Shown here one piece after another: positions 1 to 5,967 of a stretch of 5,998 nt of DNA. How positions within the stretch are numbered: the stretch's first letter is position 1; each line of letters starts with the position of its first letter. Under the pieces are notes generated by a model. The model was not told where the DNA came from. It searched no databases and was given only the letters and a program-made list of their open reading frames with translations. This DNA is from Candidatus Cloacimonadota bacterium (GTDB lineage: Bacteria; Cloacimonadota; Cloacimonadia; Cloacimonadales; TCS61). The translations under genes and the position numbers were made by a program. The DNA is taken from positions 1 to 5,998 of the forward strand of contig DAOWES010000265.1 of the NCBI GenBank assembly GCA_030638385.1. Reading direction: 5' to 3'.

Positions 1-2
1 AA

Positions 3-143
3 CTTGTTTTCGTTGGTGGAGTTGCATATAATCCTGCCATAAAAAAAATATTACAGAAAGAGTGCGGCATGCAGATTCTCACTCCCGACAATCCCCAGAT
101 CATTGGAGCCATGGGATGTGTGTTACACGCCCAAAAACAATAA
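3..143 (+). CDS. C-terminal end of a BadF/BcrA/HgdC-type CoA-dehydratase activase ATPase (5' end outside window)
   Basis: Frame 3 is open from the window edge to TAA at 141-143 and gives the last 46 residues of a protein that begins upstream. The visible part has FVGGVAYNP near its start and PDNPQIIGAMG near its end. This matches the C-terminal part of the ASKHA-fold ATPases that activate 2-hydroxyacyl-CoA dehydratases or benzoyl-CoA reductases, where GGVAxNP contributes to the nucleotide pocket and NPQ-hhGAhGAAL closes the domain. By family knowledge these are Fe4S4 homodimers that drive ATP-dependent electron transfer in anaerobes. The cluster cysteines and Walker-like motifs lie outside the window, so subtype and substrate cannot be decided. 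It could be a stand-alone activase or the end of a larger fused activase. The final Ala-Ala of the motif is Cys-Val here, a modest deviation. Confidence 0.8.
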   Translation, partial: LVFVGGVAYNPAIKKILQKECGMQILTPDNPQIIGAMGCVLHAQKQ

Positions 144-189
144 AAAACACTCCACCTCCCCAAAGCCCAGAGGGGTTCAATATGATTAA

Positions 190-230
190 CTGTAGGTGCA
201 AACCTACAGACATAGGCGCAGCCCTACAGA
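190..230. repeat. Sub-repeats of unit A: perfect 8-bp hairpin with GCAA loop plus one degenerate copy
   Basis: CTGTAGGT (190-197) pairs perfectly with ACCTACAG (202-209) around the loop GCAA (198-201), which has the GNRA form. A second sub-unit at 211-230 repeats the TAGG-CGCA-CCTACAGA pattern, but its palindrome is eroded and only a short TAGG/CCTA stem remains. Confidence 0.8.
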
Positions 231-275
231 AAAAAAACCGCGAAACTCAACCCCAGAGGGGTGCAACATGGATAA

Positions 276-336
276 CTGTAGGCGCAAGCCTACAGAGGTA
301 GGTGCAAGCCCACAAACATAGCTACAAACCCACAGA
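276..336. repeat. Sub-repeats of unit B: perfect 8-bp hairpin with GCAA loop plus two degenerate copies
   Basis: CTGTAGGC (276-283) pairs perfectly with GCCTACAG (288-295) around GCAA (284-287). Relative to unit A the loop-closing pair has changed from T-A to C-G, preserving the stem. Two further 20-base sub-units follow at 297-316 and 317-336. They keep GCAAGCC or ACAAACC and the CACA ending, but have mismatches or wobbles in the stem. Confidence 0.8.
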
Positions 337-387
337 TCTAACACCCGCCCCAAAGTGCTTCAACATAAAACTATATCATCTTACTTC

Positions 388-429
388 TTTACATTTTAAA
401 GCTGAAATTTTATTCGTACTCGTGATAAT
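388..429 (+). promoter_or_regulatory. Possible rarA promoter (weak)
   Basis: Two weak sigma70-like options exist. TTTACA (388-393) lies 17 bases before TATTCG (411-416), which would give a leader of about 25 bases. CTGAAA (402-407) lies 16 bases before GATAAT (424-429), which has the better -10 but would start transcription almost at the ribosome binding site. Neither is a strong match and the host's promoter consensus is unknown. A promoter here is expected from the non-coding gap upstream. Confidence 0.2.
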
Positions 430-435
430 AATTTC

Positions 436-440
436 GGGAG
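436..440 (+). promoter_or_regulatory. Ribosome binding site of rarA
   Basis: GGGAG sits 7 bases before the ATG at 448. It supports that start over the in-frame ATG at 478, which would remove the N-terminal clamp-like motif. Confidence 0.7.
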
Positions 441-447
441 TTAATAT

Positions 448-1770
448 ATGTCAGATCAATTATCGATATTCGAGAGTATGGTAAAACCCACAAATGTTCC
501 GCTGGCAGAGAAAATTCGTCCGCAGACGATCGAGGAGATTATTGGCCAGCAGAAGCTTTTGGCTAAGGGAACACTCCTACATTCGATGATTTCAAATGAT
601 AATTATAACTCATTTATCTTATGGGGTCCTCCGGGAACAGGCAAAACAACAATTGCCAGAATAATTCAAGGAAACACCCAAGGTAGATTTGTTTCATTTA
701 GTGCTGTTTTATCAGGTATTAAGGAAGTTAAAGCAGTAATGCAAGAGGCTCAATATACACTGAAAGAGCAGAATAAAAGTACAATTTTGTTTATTGATGA
801 AATTCATCGATTTAACAAAGCGCAGCAAGATGCTTTTCTGCCCTATATCGAATCGGGAGCAGTTATACTTATTGGAGCCACAACCGAAAATCCCTCATTT
901 GAAATAATTCCTGCTTTATTATCTCGTTGTGGTGTATTTGTGCTTGAACAACTTTGTGACGAAGATATTCACCAAATAATTCATCGTGGCATAGATAAGT
1001 TAGAAAAAAAATTGGAATTCACTCCCCAAAGTATTAATTTTTTAGCAATGCAAAGTAGTGGAGATGGTCGCAAAGCATTAAATAATCTACAAAATATCGC
1101 AGATAATTTTCCTAAAGAAGCAAAGATAAACCTGGAAACAGTCAGCCAGATTCTTACCAAAAAAGCGATGTTTTATGATAAAGATAGAGAAGAGCACTAC
1201 AATGTAATTTCCGCATTACATAAGTCATTAAGAGGCTCAGACCCACAAGCCGGGCTCTATTGGTTGGCAAGGATGCTGGAAGCGGGAGAAGACCCGATGT
1301 ATATTGTAAGGCGCTTGGTTAGATTTGCTACCGAAGACATTGGCTTGGCTGATCCCAATGCGGTGGTACAGGCTATTGCCATCAAAGATACTTGCAAGTT
1401 TTTGGGAATGCCGGAAGCCAATACTGCTTTAGCGCAGTTGGTGGTATATTTAGCTACTGCACCCAAAAGTAATTCTTCCTATTTTGCCTATAAAAAAGCT
1501 GCCGTAGATGCTAGAAATTCAAGCCATTTAGGAGTTCCGCTTCACATTCGCAATGCTCCCACCAAATTAATGGAAGATCTGAATTACAATAAAGGCTATC
1601 AATATGATCATGATAGCGAAAACAACTATATTTATCAGGATTATTTTCCACATCTTATGGGAGAACAGAAATATTATGAACCTTCAAAATTTGGTTTTGA
1701 AAAGGATATAAAAAAGCGACTCGATTGGTGGAAAAATTTGCGCACAAAACAAGAGCAGGAAAAGAAATAA
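448..1770 (+). CDS. rarA: Replication-associated recombination protein A (RarA/MgsA), AAA+ ATPase
   Basis: The 440-residue product has the usual length and full motif set of bacterial RarA (WRNIP1/Mgs1 family), a DNA-stimulated ATPase related to clamp-loader subunits that acts at stalled replication forks. Visible in order: the N-terminal PLAEKIRPQTIEEIIGQ block (18-34), Walker A GPPGTGKT (60-67), Walker B ILFIDEIH (113-120), sensor 1 GATTENPS (143-150), an arginine-finger LLSR (R160), sensor 2 GDGRKALN (205-212), then the RarA-specific C-terminal part with SALHKSLRGSDPQAGLYWLARML (about 255-277) and EDIGLADP (296-303). All catalytic residues are present. The first residues contain QLSIF (4-8), close to the beta-clamp-binding consensus QL[S/D]LF. 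The next gene follows after 56 bases with no terminator, so co-transcription is possible although the functions are unrelated. Confidence 0.96.
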   Translation: MSDQLSIFESMVKPTNVPLAEKIRPQTIEEIIGQQKLLAKGTLLHSMISNDNYNSFILWGPPGTGKTTIARIIQGNTQGRFVSFSAVLSGIKEVKAVMQEAQYTLKEQNKSTILFIDEIHRFNKAQQDAFLPYIESGAVILIGATTENPSFEIIPALLSRCGVFVLEQLCDEDIHQIIHRGIDKLEKKLEFTPQSINFLAMQSSGDGRKALNNLQNIADNFPKEAKINLETVSQILTKKAMFYDKDREEHYNVISALHKSLRGSDPQAGLYWLARMLEAGEDPMYIVRRLVRFATEDIGLADPNAVVQAIAIKDTCKFLGMPEANTALAQLVVYLATAPKSNSSYFAYKKAAVDARNSSHLGVPLHIRNAPTKLMEDLNYNKGYQYDHDSENNYIYQDYFPHLMGEQKYYEPSKFGFEKDIKKRLDWWKNLRTKQEQEKK

Positions 1771-1826
1771 CATCTCCTACTCAGCAAAGATGCAGAATAA
1801 AGAATAGAAAATTTAAGGATTAAGTT

Positions 1827-4205
1827 ATGAAAAAATTTATATTAATAACATTATTACTGGCAGTTGCTTTGATAGCAAATAGCGAAGAATACAAAAAACC
1901 GGCAGATTACTTAACAAAAATATTTGATACCCCCAACTCGCCCACTCTAGTTTTTGCGAAACTTAGCAATTTAGCAGTGGAAATTAATTATCAGAGATAT
2001 CAAACATTAGAGCAATTAGCTGAGCCAAGTATAAAATTGGCAGGAATAGAACTTTCTACCAGATTAAACAGCGAGACTGATAAATATCCCATTAAGATGA
2101 TCACTTTTTTTGACATCGAAACCCAAACCAGAAGAAAGGTTGAACTACCGAATTCTATCAAAATAAGAGACTTCCGGTTCAATGGAGATTACTCCAAACT
2201 CGCGGCAACCCATGAAACAGAAAACGGCATCAAATTGCTTATCATTGATGTGCAAACCGGGAATATCAAATATCTTGATAATGTCCTCATCAATGATGTA
2301 TTTGGAAATAGCTCTGTTGCTTGGCTAGACGATAACAAAACTCTTTTAGTAAAAACCATTCCGGCCAGAAAAAAACTTGAGATTAAAAGCAATATCCCCA
2401 AATCACCAATTATTGAATCTACTGCCGGCAAAAAAAGCACACTAAGAACATACCAAAATTTATTGAAAAACTCTCAAGATGAAAAATTGTTCGATTATTA
2501 TTTCACTTCTCAACTCGCCTTGATTAATAGCAAAAATGGAAAACTGAAAAAGATAGGTGAGCCCGCAATTTACAAACATGTAGCAGCTTCTCCAAACAAC
2601 AAATATTTGTTAATTTCCAAGATAAATAAGCCATATTCATATCAGGTTCCTCATTACTATTTCCCCCAAACATATTTGGTGATGAACATGAAAGGAAAGC
2701 TGGTAAAAGAACTTTCCAAGCAACCTCTGCAAGATCTTATTCCTATTGGTGGAATAAGAGTTGAACCTCGCAGTTATCAATGGCAACCGTTACAACCGGC
2801 ATCAATTGTTTGGACCGAAGCTTTAGATGGTGGAGATCCTAAAAACAAGGTGGATAATCGCGATAAAATCATGCGATTATCAGCACCATTTACTAGCGAA
2901 GCGGAAGAACTTTTCCGCACCAAAAATCGCTTTGCCGGTATTCAATGGTCTGCAATCAAAGATGAGCTTATCTATTATGAATATAATCGTGATAAACTAT
3001 GGCTTTATACTTACCTTTTCAATATTGAAGATAAAAAGGCAGAATTACTTTTTGAAAGAAGCAATAATGATAATTACAACGACCCCGGGGATTTGGTGAC
3101 AGAGAAGACAGAAAAGGGCTTTAATGTTTTTATAAAAAAGAAAAATAAGATCTATTTAACTAATAATAAAGGTGCTTCAAAAGAAGGTAATTATCCCTTT
3201 TTAGCAGAATTTGATTTGCAAACAAAAGAGCAAAAGATCTTGTTCCAATGCCAAGAAGGATATTATGAAACTATTAGAACCTTCATAAACAAAGATCTTT
3301 CTAAAATTGTTATTAAAAGTGAAAATACTGAAACTTGGCCAAATTATTACATTGTAGATCTTAACACAAATAATCGAGAGCAAATCACACATTATCAAAA
3401 CCCATATCCGGAAATTGCCAACCTCTCCAGTGAACTAATTTACTATACTCGAGAAGATAGCGTACTACTTTCCGGAAAATTATATCTTCCGCCAAATTAT
3501 AAAAAAGGTGAGCGACTTCCACTAATACTACATGCTTATCCACAGGAATATATAGATGCTTCAACTGCCGGGCAAGTATCCGAAACAGCAAATTCATATC
3601 CGAAATTCTCAAACACTTCCAATAAATACTTAGCGCTAGAAGGTTATGCAGTTCTGGAAAATGCCTCTATTCCAATTATCGGAGATCCCGAAACAGTTAA
3701 TGATACTTTTATCAAACAATTAAATAGTAGCGTGAAAGCAGCCATAGATTATTTGGCTGAAAAAGAGATAATCGACCCTGAACGAGTTGGCTGCATTGGC
3801 CATAGCTATGGTGCATTTATGGTAGCAAATATATTGGCAAATTCGGATCTTTGCGCCGTGGGTGTTGCCAAAAGCGGAGCATACAACCGCACACTTACCC
3901 CTTTTGGCTTTCAAAGTGAACGTCGTACTTTCTGGGAAGCAAAAGAGTTCTACCTACAGGTTTCGCCATTTATGTCCGCAGATAAAATTAATGAACCTCT
4001 CCTACTCATTCATGGTGAAAACGATCCAAATCCGGGAACTTTCCCAATTCAAAGTAAAAGATTATACCACGCCCTAAAGGGTAATGGCGGAATTTCCCGA
4101 TTGGTAATATTACCGTTGGAAGGCCATGGCTATTATGCTCGAAAAAGTAATCTTCATGTATTAACAGAGATTATTGAGTGGTTTGATAAATATCTAAAAA
4201 AGTGA
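1827..4205 (+). CDS. Exported S9 family serine peptidase, glutamyl-endopeptidase-like (S9D)
   Basis: The product is 792 residues. Residues 1-19 form a signal peptide (MKK, then a hydrophobic stretch, with a plausible AxS cleavage site after S19 and no lipobox cysteine), so the enzyme probably works in the periplasm or outside the cell. Residues of about 80-530 are beta-rich with repeated strand-turn segments and fit the S9 propeller domain. The C-terminal alpha/beta-hydrolase domain (about 540-792) has the nucleophile in GHSYGAF (S660), the acid in HGENDPNPGTF (D733) and the histidine in EGHGY (H767). The block SGAYNRTLTPFGFQSERRTFWEA (683-705) and GTFPIQS (737-743) are, from memory, hallmarks of the S9D glutamyl endopeptidases of plant chloroplasts and Bacteroidetes rather than of prolyl oligopeptidase or DPP4. 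The expected role is cleavage of peptides, perhaps after Glu; specificity is inferred. AAGGA at 1815-1819 lies 7 bases before the ATG. It may supply peptides to an amino-acid-fermenting cell. Confidence 0.92.
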   Translation: MKKFILITLLLAVALIANSEEYKKPADYLTKIFDTPNSPTLVFAKLSNLAVEINYQRYQTLEQLAEPSIKLAGIELSTRLNSETDKYPIKMITFFDIETQTRRKVELPNSIKIRDFRFNGDYSKLAATHETENGIKLLIIDVQTGNIKYLDNVLINDVFGNSSVAWLDDNKTLLVKTIPARKKLEIKSNIPKSPIIESTAGKKSTLRTYQNLLKNSQDEKLFDYYFTSQLALINSKNGKLKKIGEPAIYKHVAASPNNKYLLISKINKPYSYQVPHYYFPQTYLVMNMKGKLVKELSKQPLQDLIPIGGIRVEPRSYQWQPLQPASIVWTEALDGGDPKNKVDNRDKIMRLSAPFTSEAEELFRTKNRFAGIQWSAIKDELIYYEYNRDKLWLYTYLFNIEDKKAELLFERSNNDNYNDPGDLVTEKTEKGFNVFIKKKNKIYLTNNKGASKEGNYPFLAEFDLQTKEQKILFQCQEGYYETIRTFINKDLSKIVIKSENTETWPNYYIVDLNTNNREQITHYQNPYPEIANLSSELIYYTREDSVLLSGKLYLPPNYKKGERLPLILHAYPQEYIDASTAGQVSETANSYPKFSNTSNKYLALEGYAVLENASIPIIGDPETVNDTFIKQLNSSVKAAIDYLAEKEIIDPERVGCIGHSYGAFMVANILANSDLCAVGVAKSGAYNRTLTPFGFQSERRTFWEAKEFYLQVSPFMSADKINEPLLLIHGENDPNPGTFPIQSKRLYHALKGNGGISRLVILPLEGHGYYARKSNLHVLTEIIEWFDKYLKK

Positions 4206-4211
4206 GCCGAC

Positions 4212-5108
4212 ATGACTAATAAAACAAAAGCTGTTATTTTTATGCTGATCTCGGCAACTGCCTTTGCCATTACTCAAGCATTTGTGAAATTATCGGGAGA
4301 TTTACCCGTATTTGAAAAAGTGTTCTTTCGAAATATTGTTTCGCTAGTAATTGCTTTTATTACCTGCCAAAAAAAGGGCAGCAGCTTATTCGGCGATAAA
4401 CCAAACCGCTCCTTCTTGCTCTCTCGATCATTAATCGGAGCAATTGGCATGGTTTTATATTTCTTCTCCATATCAAACCTGATCTTGGCAGATGCTGCCA
4501 TGCTAAATAAATTATCCCCCTTCTTTGTAACAATCTTTGCCGTGATATTTCTCAAAGAAAAACTCTCGCGCATCCAAATACCTGCTCTCATCGTAATCTT
4601 TTTGGCAGCAATGTTGATTGTTAAACCACGATTTGATTTCTCCATTATGCCTGCAATTGCCGGTTTTGGCTCTGCTATCTTCGCCGGTGCCGCTTACACA
4701 TTAGTAAGATTTTTAGGAAACAAAGAGAAACCGGAAACGATTATTTTCTTCTTCTCTTTAGTTACTTCGATCTTAATGCTCATACCACTTTATGGTAAAT
4801 TTATCATGCCAAATCCCAAACAATTAATTTTTCTACTTGGAACCGGAATATTTGCGGCGATAGGTCAGTTTGGGCTTACATATTCATATCGTTTGGCTCC
4901 GGCAACCGAGGTGGCTGTCTATAATTATTCCAGCATTGTTGTTGCCGCGATAATCGGATTTTCTTTGTGGCATGAAGTACCGGATTTATTAAGTGCAATT
5001 GGTGGAATCTTGATAATCATTACCAGTATATTACTTTTCTTACACAATAAAACTAAGAGATATAAAGTTGATACAAACAGGAAATTAAGCAACTCTTTGC
5101 GGGCTTGA
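4212..5108 (+). CDS. EamA/DMT-superfamily membrane transporter
   Basis: The 298-residue product has the ten hydrophobic segments and internal duplication of drug/metabolite transporters. EamA repeat 1 spans about residues 6-137 and repeat 2 about 146-277; predicted helices lie near 7-25, 36-52, 70-88, 94-114, 121-137, 147-167, 174-193, 204-222, 232-251 and 257-277. Typical landmarks are EKVFFRN at the start of helix 2 (35-41), the LSPFFVTIFAVIFLKEKLS end of repeat 1 (101-119) and its counterpart YNYSSIVVAAIIGFSLWHE (237-255). A basic tail (280-298) is probably cytoplasmic. The substrate cannot be read from sequence; the family exports or takes up amino acids, nucleotides, sugars or S-adenosylmethionine. 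The ATG lies 6 bases after the peptidase stop. Its only Shine-Dalgarno-like sequence (GTGAG, 4202-4206) spans that stop, pointing to translational coupling and a shared operon. Confidence 0.93.
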   Translation: MTNKTKAVIFMLISATAFAITQAFVKLSGDLPVFEKVFFRNIVSLVIAFITCQKKGSSLFGDKPNRSFLLSRSLIGAIGMVLYFFSISNLILADAAMLNKLSPFFVTIFAVIFLKEKLSRIQIPALIVIFLAAMLIVKPRFDFSIMPAIAGFGSAIFAGAAYTLVRFLGNKEKPETIIFFFSLVTSILMLIPLYGKFIMPNPKQLIFLLGTGIFAAIGQFGLTYSYRLAPATEVAVYNYSSIVVAAIIGFSLWHEVPDLLSAIGGILIIITSILLFLHNKTKRYKVDTNRKLSNSLRA

Positions 5109-5126
5109 GCAGACTACCCATTAGGT

Positions 5127-5145
5127 GATACTGAGAATTAGTCGC
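5127..5145. promoter_or_regulatory. Possible Fur operator upstream of fur-feoA-feoB
   Basis: This 19-base stretch matches the classical Fur box GATAATGATAATCATTATC at 13 of 19 positions, with 10 of the first 12 matching. It overlaps a possible -10 (GATACT, 5127-5132) that lies 16 bases after TTGAGC (5105-5110), so a bound repressor would block that promoter. A second -35-like TTGACG lies at 5155-5160 but has no good -10. The match could be chance in AT-rich DNA; position before an iron operon is the main support. Confidence 0.3.
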
Positions 5146-5204
5146 AAAATAAACTTGACGCATTTTCTCACACCGGGAAAAAGATTCTTGAAAACATATT
5201 TGAA

Positions 5205-5210
5205 AAGGAG
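5205..5210 (+). promoter_or_regulatory. Ribosome binding site of fur
   Basis: AAGGAG is the strongest Shine-Dalgarno match in the window, 6 bases before ATG 5217. A nearer ATG at 5212 is only 1 base away and runs into TGA after two codons, so the spacing selects 5217. Confidence 0.8.
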
Positions 5211-5216
5211 AATGAA

Positions 5217-5666
5217 ATGAATCAAGAGCAAAAAATCTTTAAAGAATTTCTGCAGAAAAAAGGTTTGAAATTAACCAAACCACGCCAGATTATTTTAGAA
5301 GAAGTATTTCTTACGCACAAACATTTCAATGTTGATCAGCTTTATGACCAGATTAAGATAAAATATTCAAATGTATCTCGTGCAACAATATACAGAACCA
5401 TGCCCCTTTTGATAGAGGCAAGCTTAATAAAAAATGCTCTTCGTTGTGAAGCGAAAGATCATTATGAACATATTTACGGGCATGAAAGACATCTTCACCT
5501 TATTTGTAATAAATGTGGGACAATCATCGAAGCAGAAATTAGCGATATGGAACAACTTTTAAATCAAATCGCCGAGACAAAAAAATTTCATATAGAAGAC
5601 TACAATGTAGGTGCTCGTGGAGTTTGTGTAAATTGTCTTAAAGATGGAACTAATTCCAATGAATAA
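5217..5666 (+). CDS. fur: Fur-family metal-responsive transcriptional repressor
   Basis: The 149-residue product has the usual Fur length and two-domain plan. Residues 1-85 are the winged-helix DNA-binding domain (LTKPRQIILEEV at 19-30; recognition helix SRATIYRTMPLL at 54-65). The rest is the dimerisation domain with a Cys4 structural zinc site, C97/C100 and C137/C140. By motif alignment with E. coli Fur, the main regulatory site is complete: H36 (H33), E84 (E81), H92 (H88), H94 (H90) and E105 (E101). The second site is not: H87 is R91, D89 is L93 and H125 is Y129; only E112 (E108) remains. Its place directly before feoA-feoB suggests iron sensing and probable autoregulation. Zur-, Mur- or PerR-like sensing cannot be excluded by sequence alone. 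Its 3' end overlaps the feoA start. Confidence 0.92.
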   Translation: MNQEQKIFKEFLQKKGLKLTKPRQIILEEVFLTHKHFNVDQLYDQIKIKYSNVSRATIYRTMPLLIEASLIKNALRCEAKDHYEHIYGHERHLHLICNKCGTIIEAEISDMEQLLNQIAETKKFHIEDYNVGARGVCVNCLKDGTNSNE

Positions 5667-5967
5667 TCCATTTATTAAATTTCTTCATAGAAAGCGCAAA
5701 AACAAAATGCAAAGCCATAGTATGTTTCATTCCAATAGAACAACTTGTCACGACTTGGAAATTGGTGAAACTGCCAAAATCATCAAACTTCATGGTGGAC
5801 ATCATTTTGTACATAAGGCCGAATCTTTGGGGATTCGGGAAGGAATTGATATCAAGCTAATATCTGCGCAAATAATGCAAGGGCCACTTACACTTCAAGC
5901 CGGACACACCAAAATTGCCATTGGCTATGGAATGGCTTTTAAAATTGAGGTTGAAAAAAACAAATGA
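5659..5967 (+). CDS. feoA: Ferrous iron transport protein A (FeoA, SH3-like domain)
   Basis: The product is a small cytoplasmic SH3-fold partner of the FeoB iron permease. Numbering from ATG 5659 (102 residues), the FeoA domain runs from about residue 33 to 99: DLEIGETAKIIKL, then GGHHFVHKAESLGIREG (46-62), then GPLTLQAGHTKIAIGYGMAFKI (75-96), the typical glycine-rich end. Residues 1-31 are an N-terminal extension rich in Lys, Arg and His that a minimal FeoA of about 75 residues lacks. Three in-frame starts exist. ATG 5659 overlaps the fur stop by 8 bases and has a weak GGA 10 bases upstream; ATG 5644 lies deeper inside fur with no ribosome site; ATG 5707 would shorten the extension. I chose 5659, but the start is uncertain. 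The stop TGA overlaps the feoB ATG. Confidence 0.9.
   Translation: MNNPFIKFLHRKRKNKMQSHSMFHSNRTTCHDLEIGETAKIIKLHGGHHFVHKAESLGIREGIDIKLISAQIMQGPLTLQAGHTKIAIGYGMAFKIEVEKNK

Larger units (their letters stand above)
158..371. repeat. Tandem intergenic repeat array (two full units and one degenerate remnant)
   Basis: Unit A (166-230) and unit B (252-316) align without gaps at an 86-base offset with 52 of 65 positions identical. Each begins with a GC-rich block (CCCAGAGGGG), then a TCAATATG/GCAACATG block, then a 20-base hairpin and one or more degenerate copies of it. Unit B is extended to about 336 by one further sub-unit. A third, eroded start lies at about 348-371: CCCCAAAG, as at 158-165, followed by TGCTTCAACAT. 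The design resembles dispersed intergenic repeats of FCB-group bacteria as I remember them; family membership was not tested. Orientation is assigned arbitrarily. Confidence 0.8.
144..447. other. Intergenic region carrying hairpin repeats; no gene seen
   Basis: These 304 bases separate the activase from rarA. The left two thirds hold tandem repeat units that are locally GC-rich (37 of 66 bases are G or C at 251-316), unlike the AT-rich genes around them. The last 75 or so bases are AT-rich and contain the probable rarA promoter and ribosome binding site. Open frames crossing this region read through the repeats and show no domain, so I consider them non-coding. No convincing intrinsic terminator for the activase gene is visible. 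Confidence 0.8.

Noticed and set aside
251..261. CCCCAGAGGGG as an intrinsic terminator of the activase gene
   Set aside because: The palindrome has only a 4-bp stem with a 3-base loop and no T-run follows on the + strand. It recurs as part of the repeat unit.
62..301. A 79-codon open frame covering the activase end and the repeats
   Set aside because: It overlaps the confidently identified activase C-terminus in another frame, and its remainder is only translation of the two repeat units. No ribosome binding site or domain is seen.
158..336. CRISPR-like array
   Set aside because: The repeated 20-base elements directly abut one another, vary in sequence and lack uniform unique spacers; no cas gene is nearby.
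302..484. A 60-codon open frame running into rarA
   Set aside because: It begins in the repeat remnant, has no ribosome binding site and overlaps the well-supported rarA start in a different frame.
1771..1826. Terminator or promoter between rarA and the peptidase
   Set aside because: No stem with a following T-run and no convincing -35/-10 pair could be found in these 56 bases; only the peptidase ribosome binding site is evident.
4274..4645. A 123-codon open frame on the minus strand
   Set aside because: It lies entirely inside the EamA transporter gene, antisense to hydrophobic codons, with no domain or ribosome binding site. It is a shadow frame.
5212..5220. Two-codon mini-ORF (ATG AAA TGA) between the ribosome site and fur
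   Set aside because: Its ATG is only 1 base from AAGGAG, too close for efficient initiation, and such triplets are common by chance in AT-rich leaders.
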